DNA from: Thermomicrobium sp.
GTDB lineage: Bacteria; Chloroflexota; Chloroflexia; Thermomicrobiales; Thermomicrobiaceae
DNA: 42,672 bases
NCBI GenBank assembly: GCA_026419575.1
Contig: JANZZC010000029.1
Location: 1-42,672, forward strand
Direction: 5' to 3'
The position numbers and the translations under genes were made by a program. Shown piece by piece: positions 1-8,207 of this stretch (position 1 is the stretch's first letter; each line of letters starts with the position of its first letter). Under the pieces are notes generated by a model that saw only the letters and a list, made by a program, of their open reading frames with translations, was not told the origin of the DNA and ran no database searches.

Positions 1-777
1 ACGACTGCCGCCGAGAACCTGCAGCGCGAGCTCGAGGGTTATGGGGCCGTCGGCAGCCGACTCGCCGGCGAAGACGACCAGGCGCTCCAGGAGACCGAGC
101 GCGTCGCGCAGGCTCCCCGTGGCACGTCGAGCGATCAGCGCGAGGGTGGCCTCGTCGGCGGGGATCCCTTCCTGCGTACAGACGAAGCGCAGGCGCTCCA
201 CGACCTGGTCGACGGGAAGCCGACGGAAATCGAAGCGCTGGCAGCGCGAGGCGACCGTGTCCGGGAGCTTGTCCGGCTCGGTAGTAGCGAGGACGAAGAC
301 GACATGGGGCGGCGGCTCCTCGAGCGTCTTCAGGAACGCGTTGAAGGCATCGCGGGTGAGCTGATGCGCCTCGTCGATGATGTAGAACTTCGTGCGGAGT
401 TCGACCGGGGCGTATTTGACCTTCTCCCGCAAGTCGCGGATATCGTCGACGCCACGGTTGGAGGCAGCGTCGATCTCCACGATATCCACCGCGGCTCCGC
501 TGGCGATGGCACGACAGGCGGCGCAACGGTTGCAAGGACGTCGCCAGGGATCCGGTTCGAGACAGTTGACCGCCTTGGCGAGCAGACGCGCGGTGCTCGT
601 CTTCCCGGTGCCGCGCGGACCGCAGAACAAGTACGCGTGGGCCACGCGGCCGAGGGCGACCGCGTTGCGCAGCGTGCGGGCAATCGCCTCTTGACCGACG
701 AGTTCCTCGAAGGTCTGCGGCCGATACTTCCGGTACAATGACCCGGATTGCATGCTGGCCTCGCGGGACGAACTCAT
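1..777 (-). CDS. dnaX: DNA polymerase III subunit gamma/tau, N-terminal part (runs off the left edge)
   Basis: Reverse-strand translation from ATG at 777: MSSSREASMQSGSLYRKYRPQTFEELVGQEAIARTLRNAVALGRVAHAYLFCGPRGTGKTSTARLLAKAVNCLEPDPWRRPCNRCAACRA. It has the canonical DnaX N-terminus, Walker A GPRGTGKTS and the Cys zinc motif. Missing from the ORF track because the stop lies outside the window. Confidence 0.96.
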   Translation of the reverse strand, partial: MSSSREASMQSGSLYRKYRPQTFEELVGQEAIARTLRNAVALGRVAHAYLFCGPRGTGKTSTARLLAKAVNCLEPDPWRRPCNRCAACRAIASGAAVDIVEIDAASNRGVDDIRDLREKVKYAPVELRTKFYIIDEAHQLTRDAFNAFLKTLEEPPPHVVFVLATTEPDKLPDTVASRCQRFDFRRLPVDQVVERLRFVCTQEGIPADEATLALIARRATGSLRDALGLLERLVVFAGESAADGPITLELALQVLGGSR

Positions 778-855
778 CGTCGGGGCCCCTCTGCGCGGTG
801 ACGCAGCGCAAGCATCCGTACGGCTAAGCTTACTGGGCACGTGCCAAGCGGGCAA

Positions 856-1731
856 ATGGGAACGCTCTATCTTGTCGGTACGCCGATCGGGAATCTCGAG
901 GACATCACGCTGCGGGCATTGCGCGTGCTCGGCGAAGTACGCCTGATCGCCGCGGAGGATACGCGCGAGACGCGGAAGCTGCTCGAGCGGTACGGCATCC
1001 GGACACCGGTCGTGAGCTTCCATGCCTGGAGCGGAACCGGACGGCTCCAGCGAGTGCTGGAAGCGCTCTCCGACGGAGACGTCGCGCTCGTGAGCGACGC
1101 CGGAATGCCGGCGATATCGGACCCAGGGGCGGAGTTGGTGCGCGCGGCCGTGGCGGCCGGTCACGCGGTGACGGTCGTCCCAGGCCCTTCGGCGGTGACG
1201 GCAGCCGCGGCGATCTCGGGTCTCGTGACCGATGGATTCCTCTTCACCGGTTTCCTCCCGCGGAGAGCGACGGAACGGCGGGCACGCCTGGCAGCGCTCG
1301 CCGACCTTCCCTATCCGCTGGTGATCTTCGAGGCACCGCACCGGCTCGCGGAAACGCTGCAGGACGCGCTCGCCGTCCTCGGCGACCGGCCGGTCGCGCT
1401 CTGCCGAGAACTCACGAAGCGGTTCGAGGAGGTGCAGCGGACGACCCTTGGTCAGGCAGCGGCCTACTACGCGGAGCACGAACCGCGTGGAGAATACGTT
1501 CTCGTCATCGCGGCCGCGGAGTCTCCGGCCGAGCCGCCGAGCGAGGCGGAGCTCCGGCGTCTCGTGGCCGAACGGATGGCAGCAGGAATGCCGCCGAGCG
1601 CGGTGGCGCGGGAACTGGCTCGGGAGACCGGAGTTCCGCGACGTGAACTCTACCGGATCGCTCTCGCGATCCAGGCGACAGCGCGTGGCGAGAACGTGCG
1701 CGTTCGGGAAGGAGCAGGCGATGGCGGTTGA
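856..1731 (+). CDS. rsmI: 16S rRNA (cytidine(1402)-2'-O)-methyltransferase
   Basis: MGTLYLVGTPIGNLEDITLRALRVLGEVRLIAAEDTRETRKLLERYGI...VVPGPSAVTAAAAISGL; classic RsmI/YraL tetrapyrrole-methylase-fold motifs. A GTG start at 841 is also possible. Confidence 0.95.
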   Translation: MGTLYLVGTPIGNLEDITLRALRVLGEVRLIAAEDTRETRKLLERYGIRTPVVSFHAWSGTGRLQRVLEALSDGDVALVSDAGMPAISDPGAELVRAAVAAGHAVTVVPGPSAVTAAAAISGLVTDGFLFTGFLPRRATERRARLAALADLPYPLVIFEAPHRLAETLQDALAVLGDRPVALCRELTKRFEEVQRTTLGQAAAYYAEHEPRGEYVLVIAAAESPAEPPSEAELRRLVAERMAAGMPPSAVARELARETGVPRRELYRIALAIQATARGENVRVREGAGDGG

Positions 1732-2959
1732 CGCAGCCCGATCTCTGCCGCTCGACGGCGTGACGGTGATCGAACTCGGCCAAGCAGTTTCCAGTCCGCT
1801 CTGCACGATGCTGCTCGGCGACCTCGGGGCGGACGTCATCAAGATCGAGCCACCGCAGGGCGATCCGGCACGCGGCTACGGTCCACCGTTCGTTGCCGGA
1901 GAGAGCCCGTATTTCCTCTCGGTCAACCGCAACAAGCGCAGCGTGGTCATCGACCTCAAGCATCCGGAGGGCGCGCGGCTGGCGCGCGAGCTGGCTCGAC
2001 GGGCCGACGTACTGGTGATGAATTTCCGCCCGAGCGCCATGCAGCGCCTGGGCTTGGACGAGCCGACGCTGCGGGCAGCGCACCCGCGCCTGATCTACTG
2101 CCAGGTGACAGGGTACGGACCGCGGGGCCCGTGGGCTGACGTGCCGGCCTTCGATCAGGTGGCGCAAGGGATGTCGGGCCTGATGAGCGTCACCGGGAAG
2201 CCGGAAAGCGGCCCGGTGCGCGTCGGCATCGCGATCGCCGACATCCTCGCTGCGCTCTTCGCCACGTACGGCGTGCTGGCCGCGCTCTACGAGCGCGAGC
2301 GCACCGGTGTCGGGCAGCGGGTCGACACCTCGCTGCTCGGCGCCGTGATCGGTGTACTGACCTTCCAAGCGGGACGGTATCTGGCGGACGGCAGCGAGCC
2401 GGGGCTCGAGGGAAACGATCATCCGGTCGCGGCACCGTACGGCACGTTCCGCTGCGCCGACGGGTACATCAACATCGCGATCGCGAACGAACAGATGTGG
2501 CGTCGTCTGGCCGAAGAGGTCGGGCACCCGGAGTGGGTCGACGACCCGCGTTTCCGGACGAACGCCGATCGCGTCGCCAACCGCGCGGCGATCAACGCGG
2601 CGCTGGAAGCGGCGCTCGCGCAGGGAACGGTGGCGGAGTGGGTGGAGCGGCTCGGTCGGGCCGGCGTCGCCTGCGGACCGATCTGGACCGTCGGGCAGGC
2701 TCTGGAGAGCGAGCCGGTCCAGTACCTCGGGATCGTGCGCACGGTCGAGCATGCGCTGGCGGGGCAGATCCGACTGGTCGGGCCAGCGGTCGAACTCTCG
2801 CGAACGCCGCCGGTGATCCGCCGCGCACCACCGTTGCTCGCCCAGCACACGCGCGAGGTGCTGGCGGAACTCGGCTACGACGATAGCTCGATCGAAGAAC
2901 TCGCCGAGCGCGGCGCCGTCCTGCTCGGTCCGGTGACGCGAGAGCGAACGGTGCGATGA
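1721..2959 (+). CDS. CaiB/BaiF family (class III) CoA-transferase
   Basis: MAVDAARSLPLDGVTVIELGQAVSSPLCTMLLGDLGADVIKIEPPQGDPARGYGPPFVAGESPYFLSVNRNKRSVVIDLKHPEG...; family III CoA-transferase signature. The start overlaps the end of rsmI. Confidence 0.94.
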   Translation: MAVDAARSLPLDGVTVIELGQAVSSPLCTMLLGDLGADVIKIEPPQGDPARGYGPPFVAGESPYFLSVNRNKRSVVIDLKHPEGARLARELARRADVLVMNFRPSAMQRLGLDEPTLRAAHPRLIYCQVTGYGPRGPWADVPAFDQVAQGMSGLMSVTGKPESGPVRVGIAIADILAALFATYGVLAALYERERTGVGQRVDTSLLGAVIGVLTFQAGRYLADGSEPGLEGNDHPVAAPYGTFRCADGYINIAIANEQMWRRLAEEVGHPEWVDDPRFRTNADRVANRAAINAALEAALAQGTVAEWVERLGRAGVACGPIWTVGQALESEPVQYLGIVRTVEHALAGQIRLVGPAVELSRTPPVIRRAPPLLAQHTREVLAELGYDDSSIEELAERGAVLLGPVTRERTVR

Positions 2960-3744
2960 GCGAGCTCCTCGTCGAGCGAACCGGCACGATCGCCACGGTC
3001 GTGCTGAACCGGCCGGAAAGACTGAATGCGCTCACGCTGGCGATGTGGCGCGAACTGGCCCGCACGGTACGGGCGCTCGCCGACGAGCCGGGGGTCCGCG
3101 TCGTCGTGTTGCGGGGCGCCGGAGAGCGAGCCTTCAGCGCTGGTGCGGATATTCGCGAATTTCCGGAGGTCCGCACCGGCAGGGCGGCGGCTGCGAGCTA
3201 CGACCGGACGGTCGCGGCCGCCCTGCAGGCGATACAGGAGATTCCCCAGCCGGTCGTGGCGGTGCTCCGTGGAATCGTCGTGGGGGGCGGTTTGGAACTG
3301 GCAGCCGCCTGCGACGTGCGGCTGGCGAGCGAGGACGCGCGCCTCGGGTTGCCGATCGGACAGCTCGGCGTCATGCCCGGGTTGGGAGAATGCCGTGCAT
3401 TGCTGCGCCTCCTGCCGGCAGGCAAGATCGTTGAACTCGTCCTCCGGAACGAGCTCCTCGACGCCCAGAAGGCGCACCGCTTGGGACTGGTCACGGAAGT
3501 CGTGCCGGTCGACCGACTGGAACAGCGCCTCCAGGAGTGGTGCGACCGGCTGGCCGGACTGTCTCCCGACACCGTCCGCGCCACGAAGGCGGTCCTCCGG
3601 CTGGCCGCGAGCGGGCGCGACGAATCGGACGAACGGTACCAGCAGCTCCTGGAGCTGGTGTACGGCGGGGAGGCCTACCGGGAGGGGGTGCAGGCCTTCC
3701 TGGAGAAGCGCACTCCCGATTTCCGAACGAGGCGCGGCCGCTGA
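2956..3744 (+). CDS. enoyl-CoA hydratase/isomerase family protein
   Basis: MSELLVERTGTIATVVLNRPERLNALTLAMW...GAGERAFSAGADIREF...GGGLELAAACDVRLAS; crotonase fold. ATGA overlap with the upstream CoA-transferase. Confidence 0.95.
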   Translation: MSELLVERTGTIATVVLNRPERLNALTLAMWRELARTVRALADEPGVRVVVLRGAGERAFSAGADIREFPEVRTGRAAAASYDRTVAAALQAIQEIPQPVVAVLRGIVVGGGLELAAACDVRLASEDARLGLPIGQLGVMPGLGECRALLRLLPAGKIVELVLRNELLDAQKAHRLGLVTEVVPVDRLEQRLQEWCDRLAGLSPDTVRATKAVLRLAASGRDESDERYQQLLELVYGGEAYREGVQAFLEKRTPDFRTRRGR

Positions 3745-3867
3745 ACCGCTACCGGAGCGTCCGGCGCGGCACGGGGTGGCACCCGGACGAGGAGGGGCGG
3801 CTGCGGCCGTGGTGAGATCGCCTGCTCCCGTGCCGGTGCGGGCCTGCCTCTCCGATCGCTGAGTCGT

Positions 3868-4908
3868 TCACTGCTGGATCAGGACGACCGTGTAGTAGTG
3901 CATGCCGTCCGCCGCGGTGGCCTCGGCGACTCCGTAGTTCGTGAATCGCGGATCGAGGAGGATGTCGCGGTGCGCCGGACTGGCGAAGAGGGACCGTGCC
4001 GCCTCGCGTGCGGTCTGGTCCAGCGGATAGTTGTTCCGTTGCAGCGTTTCGCCGGCGTACCGCCACGGGATGCCGGTTGCGGCGATGAGGTCGAATGCCG
4101 TCTTCCCTTCGGGTGACACGTGCGCGAAGTAGCCGCGGCGCGCCATGTCGTCGCTGCGCTGCTGCGCGATCGCGGTGAGCGTCGGATCGAGCACGAGCGG
4201 AGCGAGACCTGCTTCGCGACGGCGGTCATTGATGAGTTGGGCCAGCTGGGCGGCCAGCGAGTCGGCTTGGTACGAGACGTCGCGGGCACGCTCGGCCCAG
4301 AGTTGCGCGCCCAACCGACCGAGCAGCACGGCCCACTGGGTCCCGGCGAACTCGGGGTGATACTCGAAGCGCGCGCGCTCGAAGTACTGGACGAGCAACC
4401 CCTGTTCCCAGAACGGCTCGGTGATCGGATAACCGAAGAGGCGGACGCCGCCGCGGTTCTCCCAGTAGGAGACGAATTCCGGAGCGATGTTGTGTCCGGT
4501 CTCCGGGACGTAACGGTGACCGGGCACCGGTGCGACCGGGCGGAGGTCCCGCCCCTCCCGGGTGGCGACCTCCTTTCCGAGCAGCCCGAGGAGCACAGCG
4601 TACTCGGTTCCGGCGTATTCGGGGTGATACTCGAAACGCTGGCGCTCGAAGTATTGGACGAGCCTCCCGTTCTCGAAGGTCGCCGGGCCGAGCGCATAGC
4701 CGAAGACCGGCACGCCCCCGTAGCGCTGGTAGAAGTCCTGGAAAACGGGCGCGACGTCGTACCCCGTCGGACTCGCTGCAGCCGCCGGCACCGGCAGTGC
4801 AGCGAGCACAGCGACGATCGAAGCGAGCAAGAGCGGCAAGAGTCGGCGCGAGCGGCGACGAACCACCGAATCATCCCTCCGCGGCCGGAGCACATCCCCG
4901 ACCGGCAC
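3868..4908 (-). CDS. secreted CAP/SCP-domain protein with two N-terminal FGYP/VQYFER modules
   Basis: Signal-like N-terminus (LLPLLLASIVAVLAALPVPAAAA), two ~65-aa repeats, then a CAP domain (LAQLINDRRREAGLAPLVLDPTLTAIAQQRSDDMARRGYFAHVSPEG...ARSLFASPAHRDILLDPRFTNYGV). Confidence 0.9.
   Translation of the reverse strand: MPVGDVLRPRRDDSVVRRRSRRLLPLLLASIVAVLAALPVPAAAASPTGYDVAPVFQDFYQRYGGVPVFGYALGPATFENGRLVQYFERQRFEYHPEYAGTEYAVLLGLLGKEVATREGRDLRPVAPVPGHRYVPETGHNIAPEFVSYWENRGGVRLFGYPITEPFWEQGLLVQYFERARFEYHPEFAGTQWAVLLGRLGAQLWAERARDVSYQADSLAAQLAQLINDRRREAGLAPLVLDPTLTAIAQQRSDDMARRGYFAHVSPEGKTAFDLIAATGIPWRYAGETLQRNNYPLDQTAREAARSLFASPAHRDILLDPRFTNYGVAEATAADGMHYYTVVLIQQ
4309..4509 (-). repeat. FGYP/VQYFER protein module, copy 2 in CAP protein
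   Basis: VPETGHNIAPEFVSYWENRGGVRLFGYPITEPFWEQGLLVQYFERARFEYHPEFAGTQWAVLLGRLG. Confidence 0.85.
4570..4761 (-). repeat. FGYP/VQYFER protein module, copy 1 in CAP protein
   Basis: YDVAPVFQDFYQRYGGVPVFGYALGPATFENGRLVQYFERQRFEYHPEYAGTEYAVLLGLLGKE. Confidence 0.85.
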
Positions 4909-5753
4909 TGAGGAGTGATCGGCACCGCGGGTGGGCGTTCGGAGAGGCGGAACGGTGAGGCGAGGCTAGCGATTGGGTTCAGGGGGGGTCCTAGCGGCAT
5001 CGTCCTAGGATGGTTAGCCGGCAAGGGTCGTGATGGGAGAGAGAACAATCCCGCGCGGTAGCCGTAACGGGCGAGGACTCGGGTCGGTGGGGACACCGGA
5101 GCTGAAGGTACCGGCGGCCGAGCGGGCTGGTCCACCCGGTCACTCGCGCCCGATGGCGGAACCACGAGGACTCGAGCGGCGTGGACGCCGCTCGTTCGGC
5201 CTGGCGAAGAGAGCGTGCTGATGTCACCGGGCAGCAACCGGGATGGTCGATCGGTCGGTACCGTGGTGACGGCCTGGCGCGGTCGACCGGGAGCGGTCAG
5301 CCGGCAAGTGCACGTCGTCACCGGCGAACTCGACCTGCCGTGCCGAGAGGCGGAGCGAGGGGGGAGAGAACCACGCGAACACCGAATTCAGGCGCCAGGC
5401 ATGGCCCCCGGGGTCACCGGCTGAAAGGGAACGACGCGCGCGGGACGGTCGCGGGGTCGAGCCCGGCCCCGTCGCCGAGTGGAGACACGGGTTCCGAGCG
5501 CGCCGCTCGGCGCAGCAGTGGGCCGAGGCCAGCCGGACCGTGCCGGTGCGGCCGCCCGGCTCCAGGGTGGACTGGAGAGAACCACCGTGAAGCCTACCGA
5601 GTAGCGACGGGAACGCGCTCGGCCGGCGGCAGGCCGAAAGCGCCCGCTCGCCGAGTTCGAGCGCACGGGCGAGCGGGTACGCGGACGCGGGATACCTCGG
5701 GGAACCTCGTCCTGGGAGCGCGAGGTTGCGGCCGGGGTGGGTGGGCTGCAGCC

Positions 5754-6323
5754 TCACCGGCCGTCGTCGCGGAAGCGCAGCGTCCAGGCGACCAGCGCTT
5801 CGAGCAACTGCCGGATCATCTGGCGGGTCGGTTCGTCGACGAGTCTCCCGTCGCGGAACAGGCTGGCGGCATCGCGGACGAGGACATCCGGTTTCGGGAG
5901 GACGTACGACTCGGTGGAGAGGAAGACTTGACGGAGCGCCAGCTGCCCCCGCACCGTTCCGAACAGACCGGTCGTCGCTCCCATGATGGCGACGGGCTTC
6001 CGGCGAAGGGGACTGGTCGCCGGCGGGCGGGAAGCCCAATCGATCGCGTTCTTGAGCGGTCCCGGCACGCTCCAGTTGTACTCCGGGGTGGCGATCAGGA
6101 GGGCATCGGCTTCGGCGATCGCACGTTTGAAGTGCTGCACAGGTGCGGGCGGTCCGGCTTCCTCGAGATCCTGGTTGTAGAGCGGGAGCTCGTGTAGTTC
6201 GTACAGTTCGATCGTCACGCCGGGCGGCGCGAGCTCCTGCGCGGCGAGGAGCAGACCGCGGTTGTACGACTGACGACGGAGGCTGCCGGGGATCCCGAGA
6301 ATGCGCAGGGGTCGCTCGACCAC
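5754..6323 (-). CDS. NADPH-dependent FMN reductase family protein
   Basis: GTG start at 6323 with an AAAGGAGG Shine-Dalgarno 4 nt upstream; VVERPLRILGIPGSLRRQSYNRGLLLAAQE...LPLYNQDLEEAG...ADALLIATPEYNWSVPGPLKNAIDWASRP. Confidence 0.93.
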   Translation of the reverse strand: MVERPLRILGIPGSLRRQSYNRGLLLAAQELAPPGVTIELYELHELPLYNQDLEEAGPPAPVQHFKRAIAEADALLIATPEYNWSVPGPLKNAIDWASRPPATSPLRRKPVAIMGATTGLFGTVRGQLALRQVFLSTESYVLPKPDVLVRDAASLFRDGRLVDEPTRQMIRQLLEALVAWTLRFRDDGR

Positions 6324-6576
6324 AGGTCCTCCTTTCTTTACCGTTCCGACCGCGTCGGGTAGGCTGAGAGCGCCGCGAGGCGATTCCCGCGGCACGGCCG
6401 CTCGTAGAGTGTGCTGGATCATCGGGGACGGTGGCGAGCCGAGGCACCCTGCGAAGCCGGTTTCCCGCGCGCGGGAGGTTCTCGGATCCGGTCCGGCATC
6501 CGTCGTGTCGGAGGCCGCGGACCGAGTGGTGCGTGTGGCGCGAGCGCGTTTGGCACGGGCTGGGGAGAGGCGGAAG

Positions 6577-7227
6577 GTGACCGAGAGCGCTGTCCGTGGG
6601 CGGAACTTCCGAGCGTGCGGAGTCGTGCGGCCGGTCGCTCTCGTTGTGGGACTGTTCCTTTTCTCCCTCGCCTTGGTGCTCGGGTTGCAGAGCGGCCTCG
6701 GGGCGTATTCCTGGGTCGTTTTCCAGGACGGGCTAGCTCGCCGCACGTTCCTGACGGTGGGTCAGGCGAGCATCGTGGTGAGCGGTGTGATCGTAGGCGC
6801 GAGTTGGCTCCTCGGGGTTCCGCCGGGGATGGGGACGATCGCCAATCTCGTGCTCATCGGTGTCTTCATGGACGTTCTGCTGTGGTTGGGGTGGGTACCT
6901 CGCGCGACGACGCTGCTCGGCGGGTTCACGGAAGTCGCGCTGTCGGTCGTGCTGCTCGGCATCGCCACCGGCATGTACGTGGCAGCGGGATACGGCGCTG
7001 GACCGCGTGATAGTCTCATGCTGGCGCTGGCGCGTCGCACCGGATGGTCGGTCGCCTGGGTGCGTTGGTTGCTCGAGGTGTCCGTGACCGGAGCAGGGAT
7101 CGCGCTGGGCGGGGCGTTCGGTATCGGGACGATCGTCGTCGCGATGACGGTCGGACCGGCTGTCCGTCTCGGTTTTCTCCTCTTCGGACTCGATCGGCAC
7201 GGGTACCGGAAGGACGAGGGAGCGTGA
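6577..7227 (+). CDS. YczE/YitT-like integral membrane protein
   Basis: Multi-TM protein with ...GVFMDVLLWLGWVPR...LLGIATGMYVAAGYGAGPRDSLMLALARRTGWSVAWVRWLLEVSV...GGAFGIGTIVVAMTVGPAV; GTG start 6577 preceded by GGGGAGAGG. The longer ORF start at 6301 is less likely. Confidence 0.75.
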   Translation: MTESAVRGRNFRACGVVRPVALVVGLFLFSLALVLGLQSGLGAYSWVVFQDGLARRTFLTVGQASIVVSGVIVGASWLLGVPPGMGTIANLVLIGVFMDVLLWLGWVPRATTLLGGFTEVALSVVLLGIATGMYVAAGYGAGPRDSLMLALARRTGWSVAWVRWLLEVSVTGAGIALGGAFGIGTIVVAMTVGPAVRLGFLLFGLDRHGYRKDEGA

Positions 7228-7230
7228 GGG

Positions 7231-7620
7231 ATGTCGAAGCCGGATGGATTCGCCGCGGTGCGGCGACGGTTGCTACCGATGCTGCGTCGCGTCGCGGAGC
7301 GCTTGGCTGATCGCACGGTGCCGGGATACCCGGTCGTGGTGGACGATCCGGAACAGGGGGTGAGCGGGATCGCGCTCGCGCCGGGTTTCGGGCTGTACCT
7401 GGTGCGCGAGGGGGAGCGCATCCTGCTCCGTCGGGAGCGAGTCCTCCACCGGACGCTCGTGCACACCGCGGCCGGGCGCGAATGGTTCGGTGGCGAGCCG
7501 TACGAGGAGGTCGAGGAAATCGACCCGAGCATCTCGGACATCGAACTGCGCGACGAGCTGGCGCGTCTGCTCGCTACCTGGCACAAACATCCGCTGATCA
7601 TCCGCCAGAGCGACAGCTGA
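7231..7620 (+). CDS. conserved hypothetical protein (129 aa)
   Basis: Complete ORF starting 4 nt after the upstream gene, with an acidic C-terminal half (EEVEEIDPSISDIELRDELARLLATWHKHPLIIRQ). No family recognised. Confidence 0.7.
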   Translation: MSKPDGFAAVRRRLLPMLRRVAERLADRTVPGYPVVVDDPEQGVSGIALAPGFGLYLVREGERILLRRERVLHRTLVHTAAGREWFGGEPYEEVEEIDPSISDIELRDELARLLATWHKHPLIIRQSDS

Positions 7621-7632
7621 CCGTGGGAAGCG

Positions 7633-7659
7633 ACCGGGGCGCCGCGGCGGCGCCCCGGT
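7633..7659. terminator. bidirectional stem-loop between convergent genes (no U-tract)
   Basis: ACCGGGGCGCCGC-G-GCGGCGCCCCGGT: 13-bp perfect inverted repeat between the stop of the 7231-7620 gene and the ndk stop. Confidence 0.7.
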
Positions 7660-7664
7660 CCGAG

Positions 7665-7680
7665 TGTTTCACGTGAAACA
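7665..7680. promoter_or_regulatory. parS: parS centromere-like ParB binding site
   Basis: Perfect 16-bp palindrome TGTTTCACGTGAAACA, identical to the canonical chromosomal parS consensus; intergenic. Confidence 0.92.
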
Positions 7681-7686
7681 GCCGGC

Positions 7687-8136
7687 TCAGCCCATGATCC
7701 ACCGGTCGATCGCTCGCTCGTACTCCACGAGTTCCTCCGGTCGGAAAAACAGGCCGATCTCGTAGGCCGCCTTCTCCGGACTGTCGGAACCGTGGATCAC
7801 GTTCTGCCCGATCGACAGCGCCAGGTCTCCACGGATCGTCCCGGGTTCCGCCTGCGCCGGATCGGTCTTCCCCATCGTCTTCCGCGTCACCTCGATCGCC
7901 CGCGGCCCCTCCACCACACCGACGACCACCGGGCCGGAGGTGATGAACTGCAGCAAGTCCTCGAAAAACGCCTTTCCGTGATGCTCCGCGTAGTGCCGCT
8001 CGGCGAGTTCGCGGTCGATCCGCATCAACTTCAAGCCGACGAACCGCAGCCCGCGCTGCTCGAGCCGTCGCAACACCTCCCCAATCAGCCCGCGCTGCAC
8101 CGCGTCCGGCTTGACGATGATCAACGATCGCTCCAC
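7687..8136 (-). CDS. ndk: nucleoside diphosphate kinase
   Basis: MERSLIIVKPDAVQRGLIGEVLRRLEQRGLRFVGLKLMRID...AIEVTRKTMGKTDPAQAEPGTIRGDLALSIGQNVIHGSDSPEKA; contains the NDPK active-site motif NxxHGSDS. Confidence 0.98.
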   Translation of the reverse strand: MERSLIIVKPDAVQRGLIGEVLRRLEQRGLRFVGLKLMRIDRELAERHYAEHHGKAFFEDLLQFITSGPVVVGVVEGPRAIEVTRKTMGKTDPAQAEPGTIRGDLALSIGQNVIHGSDSPEKAAYEIGLFFRPEELVEYERAIDRWIMG

Positions 8137-8207
8137 GCCGCTACCCTCCGACGACGAACGCGGGCGCCACCGCGCCCGCTCTCCCTACCGCTCGCCGGTC
8201 CATCAGC

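Noticed and set aside
5570-5625. GGAGAGAACCACCGTGAAG segment resembling part of a glycine riboswitch
   Set aside because: Lacks the other conserved aptamer blocks and sits at the 3' end of an opposite-strand gene, not upstream of a glycine gene.
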